Counted from the first letter of the stretch, positions 44,664 to 54,650 are shown. The stretch: DNA of 64,000 nt from Mesorhizobium onobrychidis (GCF_024707545.1 NZ_CP062229.1:1961001-2025000), one strand, 5' to 3'. A program made the numbers and translations. The notes: generated from the sequence alone by a model not told the origin.

Positions 44664-45917
44664 TTGAAAAAGTATTCGGTATTCGCCATCGCCCGCGAGG
44701 CCATGCGCGGCCATAAGGGCTGGGAGGAGCAGTGGTCTTCGCCCGAGCCAAAGAAGGAGTACGACGTCATCATCGTCGGCGCCGGCGGCCATGGCCTGGC
44801 CACCGCCTACTATCTCGCCACGGTGCACGGCATCACCAATGTCGCGGTGCTGGAAAAAGGCTGGCTCGGCGGCGGCAATACCGGCCGCAACACCACCATC
44901 ATCCGCTCCAACTACCTCTATGACGAAAGCGCCGGCATCTACGACCATGCACTGAAGCTGTGGGACGGGCTCAGCCAAGAGCTCAACTACAACGTCATGT
45001 ACTCGCCGCGCGGCGTCATGATGCTGGCGCACAATGTGCACGACATCCAGGTGCTGAAACGCCACGTCCATGCCAACCGTCTGAACGGCATCGACAATGA
45101 ATGGCTGACGCCGGAAGCGGCGAAGGAATTCTGCCCGCCGCTCAACATTTCGCGCGATGCCCGCTATCCGGTGATGGGCGCCACCCTGCAGCGTCGCGGC
45201 GGCACCGCGCGGCACGATGCGGTCGCCTGGGGCTATGCGCGCGGCGCCTCGGCGCGCGGCGTCCACATCATCCAGAACTGCGAAGTCACCGGCGTCAAAC
45301 GGGCGCCGAACGGCGCGGTCACCGGCGTCGAGACGACGCGCGGCTTCATCGGCGCCAGGAAGGTCGGCGTGGTGGCGGCCGGTCATTCGTCCGTCATCAT
45401 GAACATGGCCGGGGTGCGCATGCCGCTGGAAAGCTATCCGCTGCAGGCGTTGGTGTCGGAGCCGGTCAAGCCGGTCTTCCCTTGCGTGGTGATGTCGAAC
45501 ACCGTGCACGCCTATATCTCGCAGTCCGACAAGGGCGAACTGGTCATCGGCGCCGGCACCGACCAATATATCTCCTATTCGCAGACCGGCGGCCTGCACA
45601 TCCTCCAGCACACGCTCGACGCCATCTGCGAGATGTTCCCGATGTTCACGCGCATGAAGATGCTGCGCTCGTGGGGCGGCATCGTCGACGTGACGCCCGA
45701 CCGCTCGCCGATCCTAGCCAAGACGCCGGTGCCCGGCCTCTACGTCAATTGCGGCTGGGGCACGGGCGGCTTCAAGGCGACGCCGGGCTCGGGCCATGTC
45801 TTTGCCCACACCATCGCCAGGGACGATCCGCACCCGATCAACGCGCCGTTCACCATCGAGCGCTTCCGCACCGGCCGTCTGATCGACGAGGCGGCGGCGG
45901 CGGCGGTGGCGCACTGA
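44664..45917 (+). CDS. soxB: Sarcosine oxidase beta subunit
   Basis: 417 residues from a TTG start ([20 protein letters not shown] follows), the canonical SoxB length and N-terminus; the first in-frame ATG further in would truncate it. Dinucleotide fold [19 protein letters not shown], and [14 protein letters not shown] whose His184 corresponds to the covalent FMN site. Flavin subunit of heterotetrameric sarcosine oxidase, oxidising sarcosine to glycine with transfer of the methyl group to tetrahydrofolate. First gene of soxBDAG. Confidence 0.95.
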   Translation: MKKYSVFAIAREAMRGHKGWEEQWSSPEPKKEYDVIIVGAGGHGLATAYYLATVHGITNVAVLEKGWLGGGNTGRNTTIIRSNYLYDESAGIYDHALKLWDGLSQELNYNVMYSPRGVMMLAHNVHDIQVLKRHVHANRLNGIDNEWLTPEAAKEFCPPLNISRDARYPVMGATLQRRGGTARHDAVAWGYARGASARGVHIIQNCEVTGVKRAPNGAVTGVETTRGFIGARKVGVVAAGHSSVIMNMAGVRMPLESYPLQALVSEPVKPVFPCVVMSNTVHAYISQSDKGELVIGAGTDQYISYSQTGGLHILQHTLDAICEMFPMFTRMKMLRSWGGIVDVTPDRSPILAKTPVPGLYVNCGWGTGGFKATPGSGHVFAHTIARDDPHPINAPFTIERFRTGRLIDEAAAAAVAH

Positions 45918-46005
45918 TGATGGCTCCCTTCGTGACGTTGGGTCAGCGGCTTTGCGATCAACCGGCCGGCGCCCGCGTCGGCCACGGCGAATTGTAGGAA
46001 CAACC

Positions 46006-46302
46006 ATGCTTCTCATCCGCTGCCCCTATTGCGAGGAAGAGCGTCCGGAACTCGAATTCCGCAACGCCGGCGAGGCGCATATCGCGCGTTCGGCAGATAT
46101 GGCCGGCGAGAGCGACGATGATTTCGAAAAGTTCTTCTTCATCCGCTCGAACCCCAAAGGCATCATCTATGAGCGCTGGCGGCATATGCATGGCTGCGCG
46201 CGGTTCTTCAATGCCGTGCGCGACACCGTCAGCGACAGGTTCCTGATGACCTACAAGGCCGGCGAACCCAAGCCGGCGAACCTGCCGGGAGCCGCCAAAT
46301 GA
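46006..46302 (+). CDS. soxD: Sarcosine oxidase delta subunit
   Basis: 98 residues from the ATG at 46006. Zinc-binding pattern in MLLIRCPYCEEERPELEFRN (C-x2-C) with YERWRHMHGCARFFNAVRDT (H, C). Small structural subunit of the heterotetramer. Its stop overlaps the soxA ATG by 4 bp. Confidence 0.96.
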   Translation: MLLIRCPYCEEERPELEFRNAGEAHIARSADMAGESDDDFEKFFFIRSNPKGIIYERWRHMHGCARFFNAVRDTVSDRFLMTYKAGEPKPANLPGAAK

Positions 46303-49292
46303 TCGCAGCGTTCCGCACTCCCGGCGCCGGGCGCCTCAAGCAGGCAGAGACGACCCGCTTCAGCTTCGACGGCCAGTCCTATGCCGGTGTCGAGGGCGAT
46401 ACGCTGGCCTCGGCGCTGCTCGCCAACGGCGTCCATCTGGTCGGCCGCTCGTTCAAATACCACCGACCGCGCGGCTTCCTGTCCGCTGGGGCGGAAGAGC
46501 CCAATGCGCTGGTCGAGATCAAGCGCGACTCCGCCAGGAAGACACCAAATGTCCGCGCCACCGTGCAGGAGCTCTATGACGGGCTGACGGCACAGTCACA
46601 GAACCGCTGGCCGTCGCTTTCCTTCGACGTCAGTGCGGTCGGCGACATCGCCTCGCCGCTGCTATCGGCCGGCTTCTACTACAAGACGTTCATGTGGCCG
46701 AAGTCCGCCTGGAAAAATCTCTACGAGCCCAAGATCCGTGCCGCCGCCGGCCTCGGCGTCGCCCCCGACCAGCCGGATCCCGACCATTATTCGGCGCGCT
46801 TTGCCCATTGCGACGTGCTGGTGCTGGGCGGTGGTGCTGCCGGCATCGCCGCCGCACTTGCCGCGGCCGAAACCGGCGTGCGCGTGATCCTTGCCGACGA
46901 GCAGGCGGATTTCGGCGGCAGCCTGCATTTCGAGAGCGGTGCCAGCATCGACGGCCAGGACGGTTTTGCCTGGGCGCAAGGTGCAGTCGCCAAGCTCAAG
47001 GCGATGGACAATGTCCGCGTGCTGGCCCGCACCACGGCCTTCGGCTATTACGCGCAGAATTTCGTCGGGCTGGTCGAGCGCGTCAGCGATCATCTGCAGA
47101 ACCCCGGCCGCGACCTGCCGCGCGAGCGGCTGTGGCAGGTTCGCGCCAAACGCGTGGTGCTGGCGACCGGCGCCATCGAGCGGCACATGGTGTTTGCCGA
47201 CAACGACCGGCCCGGCATCATGCTGGCGTCAGCGGCGCGCACCTATCTCAACCATTACGGCGTCGCGGTCGGCAGGAATGTCGGCGTCTATACGGCCAAT
47301 GATTCCGCCTATGCGGCGGCGATCGACCTGAAGAAGGCGGGCGTCGGCGTGGCGGCGATAGTCGACCTGCGCGACAACCCGACCGGGTCGGTGATCGACG
47401 AGGCGAGGGCGCTCGGCATCGAGGTCAATTTCGGCCGCGCGGTGATCCGCGCCGGCGGCAAATTGCGCGTCTCATCGATGACCGTGCAGCCGAAGAATGG
47501 CGGCGGCGAACGCACCGTCCCGGTCGACGCCATCCTGATGTCGGCCGGCTGGACTCCGTCGGTGCATCTGTTCTCGCAATCGCGCGGCAAGGTTGCCTTC
47601 AACGACGAGACCAAGCGCTTCGTGCCCGGCGCCTATGCGCAAGATTGCGTGTCGGTCGGCGCCTGCAACGGCACGGACGGGCTGTCGGCGACGATCGACG
47701 AGGCCTATGCGGCGGGCGCCAAAGCGGCAAAAGATGCCAGCGCCAACACCGTCAAGGGAACCAAGCCGAAGGTCGACGCCAGCGAGAGCTGGTCGCGCGG
47801 CATGCTGGGTGCGGCGCCCGGCGCCGGGCCGGATACGACAGTCAAGGCCTTTGTCGATTTCCAGAACGATGTCACCGCCAAGGACATCCGCCAGGCGGTG
47901 CATGAAGGCATGCGCTCGATTGAGCACGTCAAGCGCTTCACCACAAACGGCATGGCGACCGACCAGGGCAAGACCTCCAACATGCACGGTCTGGCTATTG
48001 CTGCCGAGACGCTGGGCAAGCCGATCCCGCAGGTCGGCCTGACGACGTTCCGGGCGCCCTACACGCCGGTCACCTTCGGCGCGATCGTCGGCCATGCGCG
48101 CGGAAAATTGTTCGACCCGACCCGCAAGACGGCGATCCATCCGTGGGCCGAGGCCCAAGGTGCGGTGTTCGAGGATGTCGGCCAATGGAAGCGCGCCTGG
48201 TATTTTCCGAAGGCGGGCGAGGACATGCACGCCGCCGTCGATCGTGAGTGTGTCACGGTGCGCAAGACGGCCGGCCTGTTCGACGCCTCGACGCTGGGCA
48301 AGATCGAGGTGGTCGGGCCGGATGCGGCGAAGTTCATGGAACTGCTCTACACCAATCCGTGGGAGAAACTGGAGCCCGGCCGCTGCCGCTACGGCATCAT
48401 GCTGCGTGAAGACGGCTTCATCTATGACGACGGCGTGGTTGGAAGACTGGCGCCGGACCGCTTCCATGTGACGACGACGACGGGCGGTGCGCCGCGCGTC
48501 ATGAACCATATGGAGGATTACCTCCAGACCGAGTTCCCGCATCTGAATGTCTGGCTGACCTCGACCACCGAGCAGTGGGCGGTGATTGCCGTGCAGGGAC
48601 CGAAGTCGCGAGACATCATCGCGCCACTGGTCGAAGGCATCGACATGTCGGACGGGGCGCTGCCGCATATGTCGGTGCGCGAGGGCAGGATTTGCGGCGT
48701 GCCGACAAGGCTGTTCCGCATGTCGTTCACCGGCGAGCGCGGCTTCGAGGTCAACGTGCCGGCCGACTACGGCCAGGCCGTCTGGGAAGCGCTGTGGGCC
48801 GAGGGCCAGAAGCATGGCGCCGGCGCCTACGGCACCGAGGCGATGCACGTGCTGCGTGCCGAAAAGGGCTACATCATCGTCGGCCAGGACACCGACGGCA
48901 CGGTGACGCCTGGTGATGCCGGGCTCGACTGGGCGGTCGGCAAGAAGAAGACCGATTTCGTCGGCATTCGCGGCATGGCGCGGCCGGATCTTGTCGCCAA
49001 GGGCCGCAAGCAGCTGGTCGGCCTGAAGACCAAAGACCCTAAGGTGGTGCTGGAAGAAGGCGCGCAGATCGTCGGCGATCCGGAGCAGGCGATCCCGATG
49101 ACCATGATCGGCCATGTCACCTCGAGCTACTGGTCGGAAAATTGCGGTCGCTCGATCGCGCTGGCCCTGGTTGCCGGCGGCCGCGACCGGATGGGTGAGA
49201 CGCTTTACGTGCCGATGCCCAACGGGACGATCGAGGTGGAGGTCACCGGCATGGTGTTCTTCGACGAGAAGGGGGAGCGCCTCAATGGCTAA
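46299..49292 (+). CDS. soxA: Sarcosine oxidase alpha subunit
   Basis: 997 residues. N-terminal region with KYHRPRGFLSAGAEEPNALV, NAD-binding fold VLVLGGGAAGIAAALAAAET, then the aminomethyltransferase (GcvT-like) C-terminal half that binds tetrahydrofolate (ESWSRGMLGAAPGAGPDT region onward; RCRYGIMLREDGFIYDDGVV). It passes the methyl group from sarcosine to folate. Confidence 0.97.
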   Translation: MIAAFRTPGAGRLKQAETTRFSFDGQSYAGVEGDTLASALLANGVHLVGRSFKYHRPRGFLSAGAEEPNALVEIKRDSARKTPNVRATVQELYDGLTAQSQNRWPSLSFDVSAVGDIASPLLSAGFYYKTFMWPKSAWKNLYEPKIRAAAGLGVAPDQPDPDHYSARFAHCDVLVLGGGAAGIAAALAAAETGVRVILADEQADFGGSLHFESGASIDGQDGFAWAQGAVAKLKAMDNVRVLARTTAFGYYAQNFVGLVERVSDHLQNPGRDLPRERLWQVRAKRVVLATGAIERHMVFADNDRPGIMLASAARTYLNHYGVAVGRNVGVYTANDSAYAAAIDLKKAGVGVAAIVDLRDNPTGSVIDEARALGIEVNFGRAVIRAGGKLRVSSMTVQPKNGGGERTVPVDAILMSAGWTPSVHLFSQSRGKVAFNDETKRFVPGAYAQDCVSVGACNGTDGLSATIDEAYAAGAKAAKDASANTVKGTKPKVDASESWSRGMLGAAPGAGPDTTVKAFVDFQNDVTAKDIRQAVHEGMRSIEHVKRFTTNGMATDQGKTSNMHGLAIAAETLGKPIPQVGLTTFRAPYTPVTFGAIVGHARGKLFDPTRKTAIHPWAEAQGAVFEDVGQWKRAWYFPKAGEDMHAAVDRECVTVRKTAGLFDASTLGKIEVVGPDAAKFMELLYTNPWEKLEPGRCRYGIMLREDGFIYDDGVVGRLAPDRFHVTTTTGGAPRVMNHMEDYLQTEFPHLNVWLTSTTEQWAVIAVQGPKSRDIIAPLVEGIDMSDGALPHMSVREGRICGVPTRLFRMSFTGERGFEVNVPADYGQAVWEALWAEGQKHGAGAYGTEAMHVLRAEKGYIIVGQDTDGTVTPGDAGLDWAVGKKKTDFVGIRGMARPDLVAKGRKQLVGLKTKDPKVVLEEGAQIVGDPEQAIPMTMIGHVTSSYWSENCGRSIALALVAGGRDRMGETLYVPMPNGTIEVEVTGMVFFDEKGERLNG

Positions 49293-49866
49293 GGCTGCCG
49301 CGAAGAAATCTGCAGCCGCTGCGCCGTCGGTCGAACGCCGGCCGGTTCTCGCCGGTCAGGAGCTTTCCGCAACCGGCGTCGCACTTGCTGTGCTGCCACC
49401 GGCGGAGCGCATTTCGCTGCGCGCGCCGGACGCCTCAGTCGCGGCGCTTTCGAAGTCGCTCGGCGTGAGCCTGCCGCGAAAGCCCAAAACTTCGGCGGCG
49501 AAGGCCGGGCGCACGGCGTTGTGGCTTGGGCCAGACGAATGGCTGGTCATCGATGAGGTGGGAAGAGACCCGCTCGCCGACTGCGCCGAGGTGACAGTGC
49601 TGCATTCTGCGGTCGGCATCTCGCATCGCAACGTCGCCATATCGGTCACCGGCCCGGCAGCGGCGGTGACGATCAATTCAGGCTGTCCGCAGGATCTGTC
49701 GCTCGACGCCTTTCCGGTAGGCGCGGCGTCGCGCACCATTCTGGGCAAGGTCGAAATCGTGCTGCTGCGCACCGCGACCGACGCCTTCCGCGTTGAATGC
49801 TGGCGTTCCTTTTCCGATTATGTCTTTACTTTCCTGTCGGAGGCGGCAGGCGACGCAGCGGCTTAG
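49285..49866 (+). CDS. soxG: Sarcosine oxidase gamma subunit
   Basis: 193 residues from the ATG at 49285, which overlaps the end of soxA (ATGGCTAA). LSATGVALAVLPPAERISLR, GRTALWLGPDEWLVIDE and GKVEIVLLRTATDAFRVECW are typical SoxG segments (GcvT-like fold). Completes the soxBDAG set. Confidence 0.95.
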   Translation: MAKAAAKKSAAAAPSVERRPVLAGQELSATGVALAVLPPAERISLRAPDASVAALSKSLGVSLPRKPKTSAAKAGRTALWLGPDEWLVIDEVGRDPLADCAEVTVLHSAVGISHRNVAISVTGPAAAVTINSGCPQDLSLDAFPVGAASRTILGKVEIVLLRTATDAFRVECWRSFSDYVFTFLSEAAGDAAA

Positions 49867-50166
<300 letters not shown>

Positions 50167-50212
50167 CATCCGTCAGGCTCCGGCTGAACCGGGCTGAAAT
50201 GGCCGCGAAAAC

Positions 50213-50240
50213 GGGCGGTCAGGTTTCCTCCCGCCCTTTT
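50213..50240 (+). terminator. Intrinsic terminator after the small acidic gene
   Basis: GGGCGG-N12-CCGCCC with a TTTTGTTTT tail on the plus strand and AAAA before the stem; also faces the convergent 50252 gene. Confidence 0.8.
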
Positions 50241-50251
50241 GTTTTCGAACC

Positions 50252-50497
50252 TCAGAACGTGCTGGGCACGATCCAGGGATCGATGTCGATGCCGAGCCTC
50301 GGGTCCTTGTTTTCAGTCGAGCCATTGCGAGTGGCTGAGCCTGACTTTTCGACCGATCCGGTCGCGCCGCAATCGAGCTTGACGTTGGTGTCGGCGCAGG
50401 CTGCGGCCGGCACCTGCTTGCCGAGCTGGCTCTCGCTGGCGAAGGCCGCGCCCGAGAATGCCAGGACGGCCGCGAGGGCGAAGATCGTCTTTTTCAT
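50252..50497 (-). CDS. Small secreted protein
   Basis: 81 residues from the ATG at 50497. Signal peptide MKKTIFALAAVLAFSGAAFA, then a short mature part with two Cys (QVPAAACADTNVKLDCGATG) and a charged C-terminus. Family not recognised. Its promoter is framed by three copies of a CGTACATGTACG-type operator next to a tetR gene, so it is likely part of a regulated unit. Confidence 0.8.
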   Translation of the reverse strand: MKKTIFALAAVLAFSGAAFASESQLGKQVPAAACADTNVKLDCGATGSVEKSGSATRNGSTENKDPRLGIDIDPWIVPSTF

Positions 50498-50530
50498 TGT
50501 TTGGCTCCGGTTCAACCGCTGATTCTTTTC

Positions 50531-50542
50531 CGTACATGTACG
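50531..50542. promoter_or_regulatory. Operator O1, CGTACATGTACG
   Basis: Perfect 12-bp palindrome downstream of the predicted -10 of the 50252 gene, around the transcription start and leader. Confidence 0.7.
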
Positions 50543-50548
50543 ATACGT

Positions 50549-50560
50549 CGTACATATACG
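50549..50560. promoter_or_regulatory. Operator O2, CGTACATATACG, overlapping the -10
   Basis: One mismatch from O1/O3; it covers the predicted -10 element TATATG (minus strand, 50553-50558). Confidence 0.7.
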
Positions 50561-50581
50561 CCAGACCATCGCGGGGTTCAA
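50553..50581 (-). promoter_or_regulatory. Promoter of the small secreted protein gene
   Basis: Minus strand TTGAAC (50576-50581), 17 bp, TATATG (50553-50558), 56 bp upstream of the ATG. Good sigma-70 spacing and composition, with the -10 inside operator O2. Confidence 0.7.
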
Positions 50582-50590
50582 GTCAGAAGT

Positions 50591-50602
50591 CGTACATGTA
50601 CG
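50591..50602. promoter_or_regulatory. Operator O3, CGTACATGTACG
   Basis: Second perfect copy, 9 bp upstream of the -35 element. Confidence 0.7.
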
Positions 50603-50716
50603 AACAATTTTATTTGAATTTGGGAATCGCATCGCCAGCACGCGACGAGATGCGCACGCGGCGCCGTTCACCCGTGCCTTACAAGATCTTCAGCTATCCG
50701 AAACCGAAGGAACCCT

Positions 50717-51361
50717 TCAGCAGTTGACCGGCGTCTCGGTCAGCGGCGGCACGTCCTGCGTGGCCAGCGCGGCAAGCGTGAAGTCGCACATCCGCTTCAC
50801 GAACGCCTGCTGGTCGCCGAACGGATAGAAAGGAAAGGTGATCAGCAGCGAGATCGTGCCGTGGCCGACCGCCCACAGCATGGTGGCGATGGCGCGCGGA
50901 TCGCCCTTGAGCCTGCCGGCGGCAACGCAGGCCTCCACCCTATTGATCAGCACTTTCATCAACGGGTTGCCCTCCTGCATTTCGGCGAAGGTCCTGCCTT
51001 CCGGGGGCTTGACCTTTTCGGTCATGAATATCGTGCGATATTCGTTGGGGTTGCCAAGGCCGAAGGCCGCGTATTCGGTCATCACCACCTGCAGCGCCTC
51101 GATCGGATCGTCGGCCGGGTGATCCTCGATGCGCTTGGCCAGAGTCTCGAACGCATCCTCCGCCAGCGCGAACAAGATGTCCTGCTTGTCGGCAAAATAG
51201 GAATAGACCGACATCGGTGCATAGCCGACGCGCTTCGCCAGCTTGCGGATGGTGAGGCCCTCATAGCCTTCCTCCTGCACGAGCTTGTGCGCCGCATCGA
51301 CAAGTTCGGAGCGCAGTTCGGCCTTTTGTTTCTCGCGGCGTGTCTGGACGCTGAGCGGCAA
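50717..51361 (-). CDS. TetR-family transcriptional regulator
   Basis: 214 residues from a TTG start. N-terminal HTH with LVDAAHKLVQEEGYEGLTIR and KLAKRVGYAPMSVYSYFADK, then a helical ligand domain (EALQVVMTEYAAFGLGNPNE). Upstream of the operator-bearing promoter of 50252 in the same orientation; its own upstream region carries a CGTACA half-site near 51415. It is the likely binder of these operators. Confidence 0.92.
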   Translation of the reverse strand: MPLSVQTRREKQKAELRSELVDAAHKLVQEEGYEGLTIRKLAKRVGYAPMSVYSYFADKQDILFALAEDAFETLAKRIEDHPADDPIEALQVVMTEYAAFGLGNPNEYRTIFMTEKVKPPEGRTFAEMQEGNPLMKVLINRVEACVAAGRLKGDPRAIATMLWAVGHGTISLLITFPFYPFGDQQAFVKRMCDFTLAALATQDVPPLTETPVNC

Positions 51362-51621
51362 TTTTCGCCTGCCTTCTGTTAGTCGCTGTTAGTGGCTGGC
51401 TAATTTATATACGCTGTACGGAATCGGACAAGGCGATGTCAAAATCGGCGTTGCCAAAATCGGCTTCGCAGCACTCCGATTGGCTATACCGCTTCTGAGC
51501 CATTTTCGCCCGAACATCGATACAAGTGTTACCCGGGCAGAAATGACGCGACATCGGACTGTTACAACCAGAGGTTGGCTGGCGGCTCTGCAAGAAATTT
51601 TCTTTCTGGGCCGATACGATC

Positions 51622-52304
51622 ATGACCGAGCTTTCGTGCAGTGCGCTAAACGCGGAACCACTTTCTGATGATGCCAGACTGGCACTCAGGCGGGTGGTCA
51701 TGGTTGCATGGCTCGCGATCGCGCTCGGCTTTGCCATGGAAGCCCTTATTCTGGCTGGCAGATTTGCAGCGGGCTCTCACCCGTCCTGATCGAATTGGTC
51801 CAAGGCGTGACGTGGGCGTTCTTCGTCTGCGCCGGTCTCAGCCTCGGCACGGCGATCGCCAAGGTGCGAGCCTCGCTCGGCGGCCTGATCGCCGCAATCT
51901 CGGCACCACTGGCGATGGCCATCGCCAAGGGGTCGCAAAAGGTCATGGTAAGTGCTCTTGATGCGGCCACAAAACCGGCCACCCTCTCTCTCACCACGCT
52001 GGGCGTGCTGCGGGCGATCGAATACGGCCTGCTCGGCTGGATACTGGCCTCGCTGGCGTCGAAGGAAAGGCCCAGTCCGCTCCATTTCGCGCTAGCAGGC
52101 GCCTCGACAGGCGCGGTGTTCGGCGGCGGAATCACGGTGCTGACGATTGAGACGGCCGCGGCGAACGGCGTTGCCCTTGAATTGCCGCGGGCGATCACAA
52201 CCGGCCTCAACGAGATCGTGTTCCCGATCGGTTGCGCACTGGTCGTCTACATCGCCCTGCAGGTCGGCCGGCACATGAAGATCATCTCTGCCGAGGCTCG
52301 CTGA
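51622..52304 (+). pseudogene. Polytopic membrane protein gene, apparent frameshift
   Basis: From the ATG at 51622 the frame encodes MTELSCSALNAEPLSDDARL and a hydrophobic stretch (VVMVAWLAIALGFAMEALIL), then stops at 51789. Another frame continues from about 51765 with VLIELVQGVTWAFFVCAGLS, GLIAAISAPLAMAIAKGSQK and GLNEIVFPIGCALVVYIALQ to 52304. Joined they form one membrane protein of about 225 residues. As read, a single-base change splits it; a reading error is possible. Function unknown. Confidence 0.65.
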
Positions 52305-52309
52305 GCCGT

Positions 52310-52834
52310 TCAAGCCGCTTCTGGCTGGCGTTCGATCAATGTCAGCGTCAGCCAGCGCGCAGTCAGCGCCGGTTTTTTCGAACCCTCGATCTCGATGGTC
52401 ACATCATGCGCCGTCTGCACCCAGCCCGACGGCCTGACCTTGACGTCGGCCAGCACGAAACGGGTGCGGATGCGCGCGCCGGTCTTCACCGGCGCCAGGA
52501 AGCGCAGCGAATCGAAGCCATGATTGACGCCCATCTTGCTGTTTTCGAGCGGCGGCATGGTCTCGAAGGTCATCGCCGATAAAAGCGAAAGCGACAGGAA
52601 GCCATGCGCGATGGTGCCGCCGAACGGCGTCTCGCGCTTGGCGCGCTCCGGATCGCAATGGATGAACTGGTGGTCGTCGGTGGCATCGGCGAACTGGTCG
52701 ATCATGCGCTGTGAGACGACCCGCCACGGCGACACGCCGACCTCTTTGCCGACGCTGGCCAGAAGCACATCGAGATTGATCGGTTCCACGCTGATGTCCT
52801 CCATTTCAACCGTCCGGAACGCGAGCGGCTTCAT
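52310..52834 (-). CDS. MaoC-like hot-dog dehydratase
   Basis: 174 residues from the ATG at 52834. MaoC/NodN signature FADATDDHQFIHCDPERAKR (catalytic D-x4-H) and GGTIAHGFLSLSLLSAMTFE. Hydrates enoyl-CoA-like thioesters. Its ATG overlaps the stop of the upstream SDR gene, and the pair looks like an acyl-CoA dehydrogenase/hydratase unit. Confidence 0.92.
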   Translation of the reverse strand: MKPLAFRTVEMEDISVEPINLDVLLASVGKEVGVSPWRVVSQRMIDQFADATDDHQFIHCDPERAKRETPFGGTIAHGFLSLSLLSAMTFETMPPLENSKMGVNHGFDSLRFLAPVKTGARIRTRFVLADVKVRPSGWVQTAHDVTIEIEGSKKPALTARWLTLTLIERQPEAA

Positions 52835-53646
52835 TCCTTGAACAGTGTCAGCCCATGCTGCACCGACTGCCCGCCATCGATCGGCAGGATGGCGCCGGTG
52901 ATATAGCTGCCGGCACGGCTGCACAAATAGAGCGTTGCGCCGGCAATGTCATCCGGCGCGCCGATGCGGCCGATCGGAACATGGCCGCCGACATGCTTGG
53001 CCTGGTCCTCGGTCGCGGTGGCGAAGGCGGTCATCCGGCTCTGGAAGGGGCCGGGCGCGAACGCGTTGACGGTGATGCGGCGGGCGGCGAACTCGATCGC
53101 CAAGGTGCGCGTCAGATGGTGAACAGCAGCCTTCGAGGCAGAGTAGGAGTAGGCGTCGTCGGCTAGCGGCTGCGTGCCCATCACCGAACCCAGATTGATC
53201 ACCCGGGCCGGATCGGCATCGCTGGCGGCGGCGTCGAGCAGCGGCAGAAGCTCGCGCGTCAGATGGAAGACGGCGGTGACGTTGACACCGAACACCTTGG
53301 CCCAGGCATGGTAGGGGAAGCTTTCCAGCGGCGCGCCCCAGGAAACGCCGGCATTGTTGACCAAGATGTTCAGCCGCTCCGTCCGCGCCTTGACCTCGGC
53401 AACCAGCGCCGCGATGCCCGCCTCGCTGGAGACGTCGCCGGCAAAGCCCTCGGCCCGGCCGGAGCTGCCGAGGCTGTTCAGTTCGCCGGCGACCTTGATG
53501 CAATCCTCGCCCTTGCGCGAGGCGATCATCACGGTGGCGCCGGCCCTGACCAAAGCGGTCGCCGCCATGCGGCCGATGCCTGTCGCAGCCCCCGTCACCA
53601 GCGCGGTCTTGCCGGCTACCGAAAACAGCTCGTCCAGATAGCTCAT
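52831..53646 (-). CDS. Short-chain dehydrogenase/reductase
   Basis: 271 residues from the ATG at 53646. TGAATGIGRMAA, NNAGVSWGAPLES, GSVMGTQPLADDAYSYSASK (catalytic Tyr and Lys) and the C-terminal PIDGGQSVQHGLTLFKE. Coupled to the MaoC gene by an ATGA overlap; together they resemble a fatty acid or ketoacyl-CoA pathway pair. Confidence 0.93.
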   Translation of the reverse strand: MSYLDELFSVAGKTALVTGAATGIGRMAATALVRAGATVMIASRKGEDCIKVAGELNSLGSSGRAEGFAGDVSSEAGIAALVAEVKARTERLNILVNNAGVSWGAPLESFPYHAWAKVFGVNVTAVFHLTRELLPLLDAAASDADPARVINLGSVMGTQPLADDAYSYSASKAAVHHLTRTLAIEFAARRITVNAFAPGPFQSRMTAFATATEDQAKHVGGHVPIGRIGAPDDIAGATLYLCSRAGSYITGAILPIDGGQSVQHGLTLFKE

Positions 53647-54128
53647 TGCAACTTCTCCGCGCGTCCTTGCCTCGTGGTTCAAGGGGACGACTTAACGCTG
53701 ACAAGGATATCCGAATTACGATCATCCTTGCCGGGGGTAAAGTGCCGGAGCCGCTGCTACTGATGGGTACACGAAGAACCGCGGGCGACAACGCCCTGGA
53801 GGCGATGGGGGCCATGGTGCGGCGTTCCCTTCTGCCGTTGGCCATGGGGAGAAGGTGACCCGAAGATCGGTTCGATCTCGACGCCTTCGGCCTGCCAGTC
53901 ACGCCACGCCAGCACGCTATCAAAGGCTGGAATGATCCCTGGGGATGCGTTGAGCAGTTGCTGGTCGTCGAGGATCGGCGTTCCATATTAGCTCGACGCC
54001 AGCTTGTTGCTGGGGGTTCCCATGCGGGACACGAGATTCGTCAGGCTGTCGCGCATTATCGATATGAGGTTTGTCATCTCGGCCTTCACAGCTGACGAGC
54101 GGGAGAAATGCGCAGAACGGAGGTAACA
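53647..54128. other. Intergenic region with a possible gene remnant
   Basis: About 480 bp. On the minus strand near 53860-53990 a reading frame without start encodes LNASPGIIPAFDSVLAWRDW and similar protein-like text, which may be a decayed gene. Nothing else is recognisable. Confidence 0.35.
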
Positions 54129-54557
54129 ATGACATCTGCTGAAACACAGATCAGGGCCTTGTTGGACAGTCGATCAGCCGCCATGGGCGACAAGGACATC
54201 GAGTGGGTCATGTCCCTCTATTCTCCAGACATCGTCTATTTCGACCTCGTACCACCGCTCCAGTACGCAGGCTCATCCGCCCTTCGGGAGCGGTTTTCGG
54301 ATTGGTTCGGCCGCTGGACGGGCCCTATTGGCCAGGAACTTGGCGACCTGAAAGTAATAGCCGGCGATACCGTCGCGGCTGCATGGATGCTCATCCGAGC
54401 AAGTGGCACACTGAGGACGGGCCAGGACGTTGACTACTGGGTACGCGTGAGTAACGGCTTTCAGCGCTCCGGTGACAGGTGGTTCATCACGCACGAGCAC
54501 GTCTCCCTGCCCGTTAACATGCAGACCAGGACAGCCGTCATGGACCTCGCGCCCTAG
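54129..54557 (+). CDS. SnoaL-like (NTF2 fold) protein
   Basis: 142 residues from the ATG at 54129. ALLDSRSAAMGDKDIEWVMS, YSPDIVYFDLVPPLQYAGSS, ERFSDWFGRWTGPIG and ITHEHVSLPVNMQ match the SnoaL/ketosteroid-isomerase-like fold of small ligand-binding or isomerase proteins. Stand-alone. Confidence 0.87.
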   Translation: MTSAETQIRALLDSRSAAMGDKDIEWVMSLYSPDIVYFDLVPPLQYAGSSALRERFSDWFGRWTGPIGQELGDLKVIAGDTVAAAWMLIRASGTLRTGQDVDYWVRVSNGFQRSGDRWFITHEHVSLPVNMQTRTAVMDLAP

Positions 54558-54650
54558 AGCGCCTTGCGTTTTGGTAGACCAAAACCGCGCTCCAGGTCTT
54601 TGTTTGACGCATTTCGTCGGACGCCAAACGAAGACGTTTGGCTGCAAAAT
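54557..54650. repeat. Rhizobial intergenic repeat with hairpin
   Basis: Begins at the stop of the SnoaL gene with a hairpin (GAGC...GTTTTGG-TAGA-CCAAAAC...GCTC, 54557-54592) and continues with TGTTTGACGCATTTCGTCGG, text I recognise from intergenic repeats of Rhizobiales genomes. May also terminate transcription. Confidence 0.6.

Noticed and set aside
47472..49115. 547-codon minus-strand frame opposite soxA
   Set aside because: Shadow frame of soxA with His/Arg/Asp-rich low-complexity text.
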